This document shows positions 33,469 through 44,050 of a stretch of DNA of 64,000 bases, piece by piece. The notes beneath the pieces are model-generated. The model was not told the origin of the DNA, ran no database searches, and saw nothing but the letters and a program-made list of their open reading frames with translations. A program made the position numbers and the translations under genes. This stretch comes from Plasmodium brasilianum (Eukaryota; Apicomplexa; Aconoidasida; Haemosporida; Plasmodiidae). Each line of letters opens with the position of its first letter. The first letter of the stretch is position 1. The stretch spans positions 1,595,501 through 1,659,500 of the forward strand of contig NC_090123.1 in assembly GCF_023973825.1 (NCBI RefSeq). Direction: 5' to 3'.

Positions 33469-35755
33469 AAGAGGGTAAAATTAATAAAAATAGAGCAATA
33501 AATATATCAAGGATCACGTACTTAAAAAAAAAAAAAGACAATACTGTCGCGTCAAAATTATTGATTAAAGTGCGTTGGACAAAAATCTTTAAAACGAAAT
33601 ATAATTATAGATTGACAATGTACCAAATTTACAAATAAAAAAGTTTATTTGTAAGAATAAACTCACATCACAAAAAGTATACATACCAAACTTAACTATA
33701 TATTGTATATTTCGTGTGTTATATAAGTAAAACATATTTCATGATATATGTACATTACACTTTTAATAATGTATATACGTATATATTTTACTATATATGT
33801 GTGTAAAAATTTTGTGATATATATGTACATATATAAATACATATGTATATTTATAGCGTATATTTTGGTATGTATATGTATTTATCACATGATTTATGTT
33901 ATGTATACTTAATAATGAATATTTTATAGTATACATATATATATTACATATTTCGCGTTTTGCGTACAAGTATATATATATATATATATAACCCAATGAG
34001 CTAGATGAACTTCACAATATCGAAGTAGTTTCACAAAAAAGAAAAATAATGTGAATATTTATTTACGTTTAAATATAACCTGTACATAAAATAAAAATTT
34101 TTTTTTCTAAATTTTAAACGTTTTGAATGAAAAATGAAGAAGCTGAAAAACGAAAAAAGCGAAAAACAGGAAAATGATATTTAAGCAGAAAATATAAATT
34201 GAAAGAACGACGCGTAGATGTAACATATATATTTATTGTAGATATATTGTTTATCATTTGCATAATTTTGCCTTATATATCATTTTACTTTTCTTTCCAT
34301 TTAATTTGAACAAAACGTATATTAATAGAACTTCAGCTAAATATACAAATATAAAAACATTATAATTTAGGATGTAACCAAATTTTCATGTAGGCATAAT
34401 GAATGCCTTTTTTTTTTTATTGGAGTTGTCAAGGGTTCATATATTATTTAAATTATTACCAAGTATATATAAGTAACGTTAAATTGAATTTTTTCAATGA
34501 AAAAAATAAATAATAACAAATTTTTTTTAAGAAAATTCTTAATGTATACAGTAACTATTTTGCTAAATATTTCAATGTATAATGTATTTTAATATATGAT
34601 AGCTTGTTGTAATTAGATAATAATGACATAAGATTATATTGTTTTACCGAACTTTGTTTTGTCCGTATAAAGTTAACAATATTGTATTAAGAAAAAAGAA
34701 AAAAAAATTAATGAAAGGAAAAAAATAAAATATATTTTTTTAAAATTATTCCGTACTATAATTATTTATATATGTACGGAAAATTGAAAAGAAAAGTAAT
34801 GATATACTTAAGTTGAGGTGATATGGGAGCAAATAAATACTATAAAGTTAATAAATTAGTATGTGTAAATGCACAATTTATCACATATTTTTTTTGTGCG
34901 CATATGTCCATTCACCTATTGGCGTAGATATTTGATGCTTAACTTGTTCATTAGTATATTTCCTTTTCTTTTTGTCTAATGAAGTGGTAATACTCTTTTT
35001 ACGTAAAACAAAAGGGAAAATATAAATTTAATTACGCTCATTTTTGTTGCATGGTCTCATAGCGTAAATGCATAATATGACTGTACACACATAGTTACAT
35101 ATTCCTTTTTTTTGTTTAAAATGGGTAATCATAGATATTCGCACAGGTACGCATATGTAAGTATTTGAACATATATATGTATGTTTATGTATGCACGTAT
35201 TTGTAACAACCAATATTATAACTTCCTCTGCTTGCTCGAAATGTAGAAAAGTTCCACCATATGGGTTAATGCTTAATTTTTGTTTGTGCTTATAAATGAA
35301 AAAAAAAAAAAGAAAAAAGAAATGAACGAATGAAGGAAAGAATGAACGAATGATGGGGAAAGACTAAATAAAAAATAAGGAAAATGGCACCAAAATGGTA
35401 TATGTTCACATTTGCAATATTTTAAAAATGTTTACAGCAAATATATCTTTCAAATTTCAACAATTTTTTGTTTTTTTGAATATATATTATGTCATAATTT
35501 TGTGCGTATAAATATGTAATTGTTTGGTCTTCAATGCAGTGGTACACCATACGAAATATAACATTTTAAGCAGCATCGCAAAAATGGAAAAAATTGACCA
35601 TAAATGGAACAAAAACTGGTCAAAGATTGGCCAAAAATATACGAAAAAAAAGACAAAAAAAGAGAGTGAAAGGAACTGATAAAGTTTACATAACAAATTT
35701 CCACACACGAGTATCGCTTGGGCCTCCACTTTGTTATCTTCCACATATGGCAGGC
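31275..35755. other. Large AT-rich intergenic region
   Basis: A 4.5-kb region upstream of the E2 gene and downstream of SLY1. I find no coding segment: open frames are (TA)n, poly-A or TATG sequence. Notable items are a 15-bp repeat TATTTTGTAATATTT (31857-31910), a 36-40 bp poly-A run at 32475-32510, TATCTATT repeats (32795-32830) and several (TA)n runs. G+C content rises slightly near 34900-35350. A noncoding transcript cannot be excluded from sequence. Confidence 0.55.
31857..31910. repeat. 15-bp tandem repeat
   Basis: Three to four copies of TATTTTGTAATATTT, the last diverged to TATTTTATATTATTT. It is noncoding. Confidence 0.85.
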
Positions 35756-37651
35756 TCAAACGGTAAAGGCTCGTCCTATTTCGTTGAGCTCTTGAAGAAA
35801 GTTCTCCGGTCGCACAAAATCAGTTGTACCATATATAATTTTTTTATTCATTTTTTCTTCCAAGTCTTTTAAAGCTGACACTTCAATATAGTTACCACCA
35901 CCTATAACAAAGATAATACAATCTTTTATATTTTCTTGTTTAATATATAATTTGTCCATTTGTGTACTTGGAGGGTTTTTAGGATCAATATAAATAAATT
36001 GTTCATTTAAAGAAGAAGGTTTATTTTCTATTAGCGTTTCAACAAGTTTCGTAATTTTTATTTCTCTTCTTCTTGGTAATAAATTCTTGGCACCTTGTAA
36101 TATGTTAAAACCTTTATCAATAAATATATTACTATATGTGTTTAACTGTTGTTTAAATGTTGTACTTCCACTATTTGAATGAATTAAGGGTGTATTTACA
36201 TTTATATTTATATTCATTGACTTAAATTTTTCTAACTGTTTAATAAAATTGACAGATGATGTATCTATATTTAAACTATTTAATTTTTGAATAAAGCCAT
36301 CAAGCGTTTGAGGATTTAAATTCCTTTTGGCAAGATATAAACATAAAAAGGCTCTATATTTATCAAAATTATTACCTTTTATAGAATTTAAAATATTGTT
36401 CATATATTGTATACATATTTTTTCATTAGAACATTCAAAATCAAACTCATTTTCATAAAATTTGTCTAAATCTCGCTCTTTTATTTCTTTTATTAGATCA
36501 GTTAATATATTTGTATGCATATCTAATAGTCTTTTATGTTCCGTCATTTCTGGTAGTATATTCATGGCGGACATTAAACCCCCTGTAATGTTATCATTGT
36601 TCGTTTTGTCATTCTTGTTCAAATTTTTCATTTTTTCATTATATTCGTTTAAACATTCACTGATATTATTTGCAACTTCTGGAAAGGGTTTATTACAATT
36701 ATTTAAAAAAAAGGAGTCATTATTATTAATATCGTAATATTTATTAGGTATGTTACCATTTCTTCCACTCCTACTATTTTGTTCACTGGAATTAATTTGA
36801 TTCAAATAAATTTTATTTAGTTTTATGTCAAAAATATCATGAATTAAGGCTTGATATGTCCAAGCATGCTGTATCATGACACTTAAATCAATATCTCTGT
36901 CCACTAAAATTAAGAGAGGTCTTTGAATAGATTTTGAGTTAAAAACATAATTATTGGTAGACCTTAAATTTAACAATTCATAAATTTTTTTATGCAATTT
37001 TTCTGCAATAGTTTTTGAGGGATACGTTTTATTTGGTGAAACTCTAATAATTGGAACAACCCCTAAGGTAACTAAAAAAGAAACTAACCCTTCAGTTATT
37101 TGATCCATAGCATTTTGTATTAAATTATCACTTGTTTCATGTAATATTTTAAAGCAATGAGGTATATTTAACGAAAACGTGGTACTCGATAAACTAATGA
37201 ATTTTATATATCTGTCTGTGATTTTTGATACATAAGATACTATATTATTTTTTACACATTCGTTAGCAAAATATTCAAAATTTTCATCACTTATATAGGA
37301 AAGGAAATTTATATAATAACTTCCATACATATTATTTATCATATCTCTAATAACTTTATCTATGTTTTCTTTATTATTATCTATTAAATAAACAGCATTC
37401 ACTTCAGGTATTGAATTTCTTTCTTTATGTAAATTTAAATTTAATGTTACACCATGATGTCTTAAATTTCCTACTTTCAGTAAAGGGGCTAAGATATTCT
37501 GACCCTCCGAATCATATATTAATATTTTCCATATCTTGTCATGCGAATAATATAATATATTGTCGCTATTGTTCAAACTATCATTGTAATCATTTAAGTT
37601 CAGCATATTGATTGCGCTATTTTTTTGTTGCTCCTGAATATTCAACGACAT
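35756..37651 (-). CDS. SLY1: Sec1/Munc18-family protein, SLY1 (SCFD1) homologue
   Basis: SM-family proteins bind syntaxin SNAREs and drive membrane fusion; SLY1 acts in ER-Golgi traffic. The 631-residue single-exon product shows SLY1-specific sequences: WKILIYDSEGQNILAPLLKV near the N-terminus, RHHGVTLNLNLHKER, then IPEVNAVYLID. The middle has PLLILVDRDIDLSVMIQHAW, the hallmark of domain 2 in SM proteins. The end has DCIIFVIGGGNYIEVSALKD and IIYGTTDFVRPENFLQEL. Length matches yeast and human SLY1 (about 640-670). An Asn-rich insertion occurs in domain 3a (around NNNDSFFLNNC). With ARL1 further right, it is one of two Golgi-traffic genes in the block. Confidence 0.93.
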   Translation of the reverse strand: MSLNIQEQQKNSAINMLNLNDYNDSLNNSDNILYYSHDKIWKILIYDSEGQNILAPLLKVGNLRHHGVTLNLNLHKERNSIPEVNAVYLIDNNKENIDKVIRDMINNMYGSYYINFLSYISDENFEYFANECVKNNIVSYVSKITDRYIKFISLSSTTFSLNIPHCFKILHETSDNLIQNAMDQITEGLVSFLVTLGVVPIIRVSPNKTYPSKTIAEKLHKKIYELLNLRSTNNYVFNSKSIQRPLLILVDRDIDLSVMIQHAWTYQALIHDIFDIKLNKIYLNQINSSEQNSRSGRNGNIPNKYYDINNNDSFFLNNCNKPFPEVANNISECLNEYNEKMKNLNKNDKTNNDNITGGLMSAMNILPEMTEHKRLLDMHTNILTDLIKEIKERDLDKFYENEFDFECSNEKICIQYMNNILNSIKGNNFDKYRAFLCLYLAKRNLNPQTLDGFIQKLNSLNIDTSSVNFIKQLEKFKSMNININVNTPLIHSNSGSTTFKQQLNTYSNIFIDKGFNILQGAKNLLPRRREIKITKLVETLIENKPSSLNEQFIYIDPKNPPSTQMDKLYIKQENIKDCIIFVIGGGNYIEVSALKDLEEKMNKKIIYGTTDFVRPENFLQELNEIGRAFTV

Positions 37652-38463
37652 TTTGTTATTTCTTTCCAGCTACTTCAAACGTAGTCCCAGTCGATTGTTA
37701 TTACATACGCGTGCAGGTTGATACATATGAATATAAAAGTTTTACAGGTATGGACATATATAAATATAAGCACATATATATACACATGCATATATGTGCA
37801 TACATATATGTACATATATATATATATACATATATTTATATATATATTTTACTCGCTTGCTAGCTCGTTCACTTGTACAGTAATTCCTCTTAATAGGTGT
37901 GCGTTTTAGTAGTTTAAATCAGTGCGCTATATTTTGTAGTACATTCTTTAAGTAGCTGTTTTGTTTCTTCTCATATATTTTTAATTTTGCAGTCATATTA
38001 AATAAGTATGCTTAACGAATACATTAAGTATAAACCTATTTTTAATTTTCTCAATTTGTTTTTTATTTTTATTTTTTTATTCTTCCATTACACGAATTTT
38101 TTTATATGATCAAATTTGTGCGTGCTTTTTATTTGGTTTTGTTTTTGTAATTATTTATTTTGCTCTTATTTTATATGTTTTTTATATTTTTGCTATTTTT
38201 TTTTTATTTTTTTTTTTTGCAAGTTCACTAAAGCATGAAGTGTTAGTTAATTCGCTTATTAATTAACTCTTTTTTTATATTTTACTTTATTATTTTGTTA
38301 ATAAAGAGAAAAATTCTTTTAATAATTTTGCGTTTTTTAGGAAATTCATTTTTATTAGATATTAGCAATTAGCTATTTTAATTGTGTATCATGTACAATG
38401 TTTTGTTCATATTATTAGTATAAAAAAATTTTGGAGAGGAGAAAATCTTTTTCAAGCGTATAA
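37652..38463. other. Intergenic region upstream of SLY1
   Basis: The region contains the SLY1 promoter and 5' leader, with (TATG)/(TA) repeats near 37780-37845 and T-rich sequence at 38040-38220. No coding sequence is recognised until the proposed mini-exon at 38464. Confidence 0.5.
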
Positions 38464-38939
38464 ATGCAACAGGTAAATGCCTTTGAAAAATTGTACAATT
38501 AGAAAATTTATTTTGTTACAATGCTTATAGATTGTATGTATGCGCATGAATTTGTATGCAAATGTATACGCATGAATATGCGTACATGTATGAATGCCTC
38601 AAAACAGCTTAAAGTTCTGTGTTAATTTCGCTTTTCTTTTTATAGTCTTTCAGGGTGATTTCATAGTATATTTTCCCGATGCCTGCCACAAGTATACCAA
38701 TACGTCTGAGTAGAAGAAATATATCAATATGTAAACAAATGTTGAATATTGAAAATAATGTTAATGCTTATAATAATCTAAGAAAAAAAGAAAAAAAGAA
38801 GAAAGGACTGTTTTTTTTTTTGAACCTGAGTTCACCAATGCACATTCCTCTTAATCCCTTATTTAAAGGAGATACGTTATGTTCTCCAACCTTCGAAAAA
38901 GTCAAGTGTTTCAACAAATATGATGAAATAAGTATTTAA
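38464..38939 (+). CDS. Proposed small spliced gene, 51-residue product of unknown function
   Basis: Model: 38464-38472 (ATG CAA CAG), 38654-38691 and 38831-38939. The first donor is a near-ideal CAG|GTAAAT. The first acceptor is CTTTCAG. The second intron runs GTATAC to CCTGAG after a T tract. The product starts MQQGDFIVYFPDACHN and ends KVKCFNKYDEISI. It has three Cys, no signal peptide and a proline-containing middle (HIPLNPLFKGD). I prefer this to the unspliced 86-codon frame from 38679, because the latter translates the poly-A/poly-T core of the second intron into KKEKKKKGLFFF. I do not recognise the family. Similarly tiny multi-exon genes in Plasmodium often encode mitochondrial complex subunits or other small conserved proteins, but nothing in the sequence shows that. 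Confidence 0.4.
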
Positions 38940-39040
38940 AAAAAAAAATAATAATAAAATAAGGCATAAGCAGTATTAAAAAATAGAGGTGGATGAATGA
39001 AAGAGAAAAAGTATTATATTACATTATATATACACGCATA

Positions 39041-39629
39041 TTAATTTACTATAAATTTCTGGTGAGCATAGCCATATTGATAGTCCTGAGAAATTTGAAT
39101 TATGTTAAAAACTTATTTGAAAACGGACAATTATAGCACATAACGGATTATACATATACACATAGGTATATGTGTGGGTACGTAAGTATGTATTATATGT
39201 TTATATACGTTTTACCGATAATATTTGTGGCATAATATTCACCCCAGGGGCTACATGTGATCATTTTAAGCATGACAAAAAAAAAAAATAAATAAATAAA
39301 ATAAAATTAATAAAATTTTTATTTTAAAGCTATATTTACATATATATATTAATGGCTATTACACGGAACATCAGTTTATTTTTCTGTTGAACAATTTGTT
39401 TAATATGAGCATAAAAAATAATATTAATGGCCTTACAAAATGTCCTCATTTCAATTTCTGCTTCATCACGAATTTCTAAACCACATTTAATAGAAGACTT
39501 TTTCAAGACACGAACACTAAAATTATTTTTTATTTCATATTCATTTAGCTTGATGTATATTTCTTCATCAGAATTTATAGTAATTAAAATGCAATAAAAC
39601 AAAAAATAAATGTATGGAAACTTCATCAT
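39041..39629 (-). CDS. Small secreted or ER-targeted protein of unknown function (proposed three exons)
   Basis: The first exon encodes a clear signal peptide (MMKFPYIYFLFYCILITINS) followed by a compact, non-repetitive region with two Cys (SSIKCGLEI, MRTFCKAIN). Read without splicing, the frame runs to a stop at 39336 through (TA)n-like sequence. I propose exons complement 39365-39629, 39216-39250 and 39041-39085, giving 114 residues ending PQILSDYQYGYAHQKFIVN. Supporting signs are the G+C-rich patch at 39241-39251, a TTTCTCAG acceptor before the last exon, a GTAAAA donor after exon 2, and consistent phase. The weak point is the first donor (GTGTAA). An alternative donor (GTAAAT) gives a less protein-like tail. 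The family is not recognised. It diverges from bL27. Confidence 0.5.
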
Positions 39630-40134
39630 TGCACGTGTAAATATTTGTGTGTATATGTACGTATTCTCTATTTTTAGCTATCAGCTAATATATATTTTTT
39701 TAATTCCATGTAACAGTTTTCTATACTTAGATTAAAAGATTCGTGATATGCATGAAATGCAGTCTTAGCGTCAATTTAATAAAATTAATGAATGGTATAC
39801 CTCTGTTCTTAAATTTTATGACATGTAAAATTTTTTTTTTTTTTAGTAACGCTAATTTTTTTTTATATTGATGTGACCATTTTTTTTTTTTTTTTTTTTT
39901 TTTATGTAATTGATACGCAAAAATTTATTGCATTGTGTAATATGTACAGTTGTAAACACGTATTTATACATACACATATATATATGTTTACACTTTTAAT
40001 ACAAATATGTTAATAATTATTTTATACGAATCAAATGTGCAGAAGATATATACATACATATATATGAGAGAAATTGCGAAATGCAAATACGAAGTTGCAA
40101 GTTGCTAATTCCTTTTTATAAAAATTATTTATAA
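39630..40134. promoter_or_regulatory. Divergent intergenic region between the small secreted gene and bL27
   Basis: 505 bp shared by two genes transcribed outward. It contains long T tracts (39830-39845, 39882-39903) and (TA)/TACA runs. No specific motif was recognised. Confidence 0.5.
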
Positions 40135-40764
40135 ATGAGCTTCCAAAGTTTGTTTACATTACTTATATTAATCAAATGTGTTATATGTGCAAAAACAAAA
40201 TATAATATCAAGCTATCAAGGACCTATTTAAAATTTTTGGGATGGGAGAAAAACATCAAAACTACGCAGATAAAACCTTTATATATTAACAGAATAAATT
40301 TGTTAGGAAGAAAAAGCAATAACATATGTAACAATTTTAAGCATAATTTATTTATTAACAAACATTACTTGAAAGATTGCTTTATAAGAAATTCCTATAA
40401 AAATGTAAGTATAATAAAAATTAGGCGTTTTAATAAACTATGGGCTAAAAAAAAAGGCGTAGGAAGCACAAAAAATGGTAGGGATAGTAACCCCAAGAAC
40501 TTGGGTGTAAAGGTATTAGGAAATAATTTTGCGCATGCTGGTAATATTATAGTTAGACAAAGAGGAAGAACCTTTAAGCCTGGATATGGGGTAAAACAAG
40601 GAAGAGATTATACACTAACTGCCATCAAATCCGGAAAGGTTCATTTTTTTAACCGCGTTGTAAGCATTATCGATGTTAGTAATCCTAAGCCAATGACATT
40701 TAGAGATGTTTACCGAGAGGATCCTACCATCATAAGTTTATCAAAAATGTGGACATCAGTTTAA
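40135..40764 (+). CDS. Apicoplast ribosomal protein bL27
   Basis: The protein has 209 residues. The N-terminal 20 residues are a hydrophobic signal peptide ([15 protein letters not shown]), followed by about 85 Lys/Asn-rich residues typical of an apicoplast transit peptide. The bL27 domain starts at GSTKNGRDS (110-118), continues through [23 protein letters not shown] and GRDYTLTA, and is about 75 residues long. Bacterial L27 reaches the peptidyl-transferase centre through its Gly-Ser-Thr N-terminal arm; here the arm would be freed after transit-peptide cleavage. The last 30 residues ([15 protein letters not shown]) exceed bacterial L27. A bipartite leader plus a bacterial-type L27 makes apicoplast more likely than mitochondrion. 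Confidence 0.9.
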   Translation: MSFQSLFTLLILIKCVICAKTKYNIKLSRTYLKFLGWEKNIKTTQIKPLYINRINLLGRKSNNICNNFKHNLFINKHYLKDCFIRNSYKNVSIIKIRRFNKLWAKKKGVGSTKNGRDSNPKNLGVKVLGNNFAHAGNIIVRQRGRTFKPGYGVKQGRDYTLTAIKSGKVHFFNRVVSIIDVSNPKPMTFRDVYREDPTIISLSKMWTSV

Positions 40765-42220
40765 TAAATAAAAAAGATGGATAACATAAAGGTGCTTAAA
40801 AAATATTCAGAGAAAAAATTAAAAGGATAGAGACATATATATTATTTTTAATATTTGTTAAGATTCCTAAATATTTATAACATTTTAATATATATATGTT
40901 CTTATATATACTAATGTAAGTTTTATCATTTTTACAATTTTTTTTTCAAGTGAAATGTACTATAAAATTCGACTCTTCATTTTCTTTGGATGTAGATCCA
41001 AAAGGCTGTAAATGTCTCCTTTATAGGCATTATTTATTTAAGTTGAACTTGCTTATATATACATGTGCATACATATGTACAAGCATATGTACATACATAT
41101 ATACATTTGTGTGTGCTTTTGTAGAAAGCATGCTTCAGCAGTTTGTAAAAGTTATATGAAATTTACATTCTCTCTTTTAAAAATGACCTTTGAACTTTAT
41201 ATTGTGACTTACTACTTACTATCTTTTCGTATTAATCATTTTTTTGTTAAAATTAAATATGCAGTATAATTTAACTGCTTTTCAAGAGAAATATGAAAAG
41301 ATAAAATCAAGGTAACTACCATACAATGAGTAAAAATTAATCAGTAATCATTAATGGTATTATGTTATTTTATTTTTTCCCCACCCCTTATATATAGAAT
41401 AAACAATTGTTTATTTTAAAAATTATTACAAATTCATGTTATATATATATATTTTTTTTTTTCTTTATATATGGGGAAAATAGTTATTTTTTTTAAAAAT
41501 TATGTACAATTCATATATTTTTTTTTTTTTTTATTCTGATTTATGATTATATTAATATGGAGAAGAATACGTTATGAAGTAATATACAAACTGTGTATTA
41601 CAATTTCGTTTAAAGGTATATATTATTTTAATAATGGTTTAAATTTAAACTATGGCCTCCTTTGTCAGTTGAAGAAATATGTTCTTACAAAGTCGTAGTT
41701 ACTTATCAGCTTAAATTTAAAAAAAAAAAAAAAAAATGGCTAGCTCTGGTGCGTCTTACTATGTATAAATCTTGTGTGTATATATGTATGTATAAGCAAA
41801 TTTCTGTGGTTACAACATAATAATGCATAGAACATAAAAAAATCAACGTTTTATAAAATTTAATTTTATGTTTCTTTTACAACTGTAAAAAGCACAGTGT
41901 TAGTTAAATAAAGTCTCATTAAGACAAAAATATTTCAGACTTCAGATAGTCCATACGTTATTTTATTTTATTTTGTAAATATTTGATATATTTGGTTGCA
42001 ACTGAAAAATAAAATAATAATTATACCATTTTTTAACAGGCAATTTTTTTTTTTTTTTTTTTTTAACAATTTATACTTACAAAATGTATGAGATATCATA
42101 ACAAAAATAACAAATATAATTTTTATTTAAACTTTTATCAAGATCTGTTCATTAAAGTGCGTCTTTAACTAAAAAATAAAAAAAAAAGTTAAAATAATAA
42201 CAGTAGTAATAATATTAATA
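40765..42220. other. Intergenic region downstream of bL27
   Basis: The region contains the bL27 3' UTR and the promoter of the tectonin-like gene. A patch at 40951-41010 and another at 41125-41270 look mildly coding (see the separate candidate). The rest is T-rich and A-rich sequence with a long T run just before 42065. Confidence 0.5.
40955..41269 (+). CDS. Weak candidate for a small spliced gene
   Basis: Possible exons are 40955-41007 and 41125-41269 (65 residues), with a good GTAAAT donor and a TTTTGTAG acceptor. The product would start MYYKIRLFIFFGCRSKR and continue KHASAVCKSYMKFTF. The first segment also reads well in another frame (CTIKFDSSFSLDVDPKGC) behind a T-rich CAAG acceptor, so the true frame and any upstream exon are uncertain. 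The function is not recognised. Confidence 0.18.
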
Positions 42221-44050
42221 ATGTACACAAGCCAAAAGACAAATTATGAATACACTAATCCGATGATATTAAATATAAATAATAAAAATGTGAATCCTTA
42301 TAAAAATGAAAATATAGTAAGCGGTCCATCCAATATATCTCGAAGCATACTTCCTTTACCAATAGATTACCAAGGATATGGATTAAAGAATAATAATACA
42401 AACCGCTTTAATAATCAAAATAATTTTAATGGAAGCGAAAATTCAAAAATATATGTGCAACATAGTAGAGTTGGGGACAAATTTGAAACAGCATCTTTGA
42501 AACATAGTATTTCTCGCTATATACCCGAAAATAGAAAGGAAGGAAAGCAAATGATTAATCTTTTTAACAAAATGAAACATGATGATATAAACAAAAATAC
42601 TAGTAACTACATGAATGCAAATTCAATGGTAGTACCTACAAATTTTAGTTCCAGTATTAGTACACCATTAAAATCATATTATAAAAACAATCCTAAAATT
42701 ATTTATGAAAATCAAAATATGAAATTTCCTATTAATAGAGTGAGTTCTCTAGAAAAGGCGAAAAGTGTAAATTCTATTACTATAGGAAATGTAAAACGCA
42801 ATAATAAAGAAATATCAAGCATAAAGGAACAGCAAAAGGTTGTATACGCTCCTCCCATAAAAAAAAATATAAATGATTCGGCGATAATAATGAAAGAAGG
42901 TTCAGTTCTATTAGAATATTCAAAAATAAAGGATGATAACGTAAAGGTCAGGGAACAAAAGACATTATTTTGGGGAGATGTAAAAAGCAAGGATAATATT
43001 ATGTTTTCAAGAAATTCTCATAGAAAGAATGATATATCTGAAGCACACGATGTTCATATAAACAAAAAGGCAGAAAAAGTTGAAGAAAAACAACAACAAA
43101 AAAATAATAGAAGGGAGGGTGAAAAAAAAAATAATAGAAAAGAAGGGGAACAAAAAAATATTAATAGAAGAGAGGAAGAAGTAAAAAAATATAATAGAAG
43201 TGAGGAAGAAGTAAAAAATAAGGAAGTATACTTAACACATAAAGAGAATAATTTTACACAGAATAACAAAAAAAAGGGAGGAAATAGAAAAGATAAACAA
43301 ATAAACATATCTTTAGAAGGTAGCAAGAAAAGAAGTAAAGAAAAAACAAAAATTCAAAGTAAAACGTTAACTTACAAAATTATTAAAGGTGAATTGCCTT
43401 GCACCACTTCAAATAATTTCAAAGAAGATTCATTAAATTTAAACAATGGTTTAAAAACATTTGAAAATATTATTGTGGTTGATAGAAATCATGTTCTTAA
43501 AATATGGAATGGATATGAATGGGAAGAAATGGAGAACTATTTTAATTTTTTTATGAAAGCAAGATATGATAATAAAGGTAATATTTGGTGCATAAATAAT
43601 TCTTACGAAATTTTAAAGTTAATGAAGAACAGGTTTAAAAATTTTGGCAATTTAGCTAATGAAGAGATTATTGATATAGCGTTTGATAGAAAAAATATAT
43701 TATGGTGTATAAACCGTAAGGGGGAATTGTTAAAATGGAATAAAACGAAATGGTGTAAAATAAAATATAGGGGTTTTCATAAATTATCAAGTTTATCTTT
43801 TGATAATAAGGGGGACCTATGGGCTGTTAACTCAAAGAGAGCATTAGCTATTTGGAATAAAAATGAATGTAATTGGAATGAAATAATAATAAAAGATAAT
43901 TTAAAAATATCTTGTATAGACTTTGATGCTAAGGGGAAAATTTGGGTAATTTCGAATTCCGGTGCGTTATTAACATATTCTTGTGGGAATTGGATAAATT
44001 TTGGACATGTATGTTTAGACAAGTTAATATCCATAGGGTTTAAGAAGTAA
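42221..44050 (+). CDS. Asn/Lys-rich protein with C-terminal tectonin-like beta-propeller repeats
   Basis: The protein has 609 residues, a single exon and no signal peptide or membrane segment. Residues 1 to about 400 are disordered and Asn/Lys rich, with an imperfect basic-acidic repeat (NRREGEKKNNRKEGEQK; about residues 290-335). From about 415 to the end, four to five repeats of roughly 42 residues carry the pattern DxKGxIWxIN-x-G-x-L-x-x-W-x-x-x-W. Examples are DNKGNIWCINNS, DRKNILWCINRKGELLKWN, DNKGDLWAVNSKRALAIWN and DAKGKIWVISNSGALLTY. This is the tectonin (TECPR) repeat style, which folds as a beta-propeller for protein or membrane binding. Fewer than six blades are visible, so the propeller may be partial or need a partner. 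The domain call comes from the pattern; the role is unknown. Confidence 0.72.
   Translation: MYTSQKTNYEYTNPMILNINNKNVNPYKNENIVSGPSNISRSILPLPIDYQGYGLKNNNTNRFNNQNNFNGSENSKIYVQHSRVGDKFETASLKHSISRYIPENRKEGKQMINLFNKMKHDDINKNTSNYMNANSMVVPTNFSSSISTPLKSYYKNNPKIIYENQNMKFPINRVSSLEKAKSVNSITIGNVKRNNKEISSIKEQQKVVYAPPIKKNINDSAIIMKEGSVLLEYSKIKDDNVKVREQKTLFWGDVKSKDNIMFSRNSHRKNDISEAHDVHINKKAEKVEEKQQQKNNRREGEKKNNRKEGEQKNINRREEEVKKYNRSEEEVKNKEVYLTHKENNFTQNNKKKGGNRKDKQINISLEGSKKRSKEKTKIQSKTLTYKIIKGELPCTTSNNFKEDSLNLNNGLKTFENIIVVDRNHVLKIWNGYEWEEMENYFNFFMKARYDNKGNIWCINNSYEILKLMKNRFKNFGNLANEEIIDIAFDRKNILWCINRKGELLKWNKTKWCKIKYRGFHKLSSLSFDNKGDLWAVNSKRALAIWNKNECNWNEIIIKDNLKISCIDFDAKGKIWVISNSGALLTYSCGNWINFGHVCLDKLISIGFKK
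43090..43230 (+). repeat. Basic/acidic coding repeat in the tectonin-like protein
   Basis: Four to five imperfect units of about 33 bp encode NRREGEKK, NRKEGEQK, NRREEEVKK and NRSEEEVKN. They probably arose by slippage in an A/G-rich stretch. Confidence 0.75.

Noticed and set aside
38679..38939. Unspliced 86-codon frame
   Set aside because: It translates a poly-A/poly-T stretch that looks like an intron core; the spliced model gives a better protein, though this remains unproven.
39041..39365. Alternative splice path for the small secreted gene using the GTAAAT donor near 39334
   Set aside because: It is in phase, but reads (TA)n as Ile/Tyr and makes the last exon end in a less protein-like sequence; kept only as a fallback.
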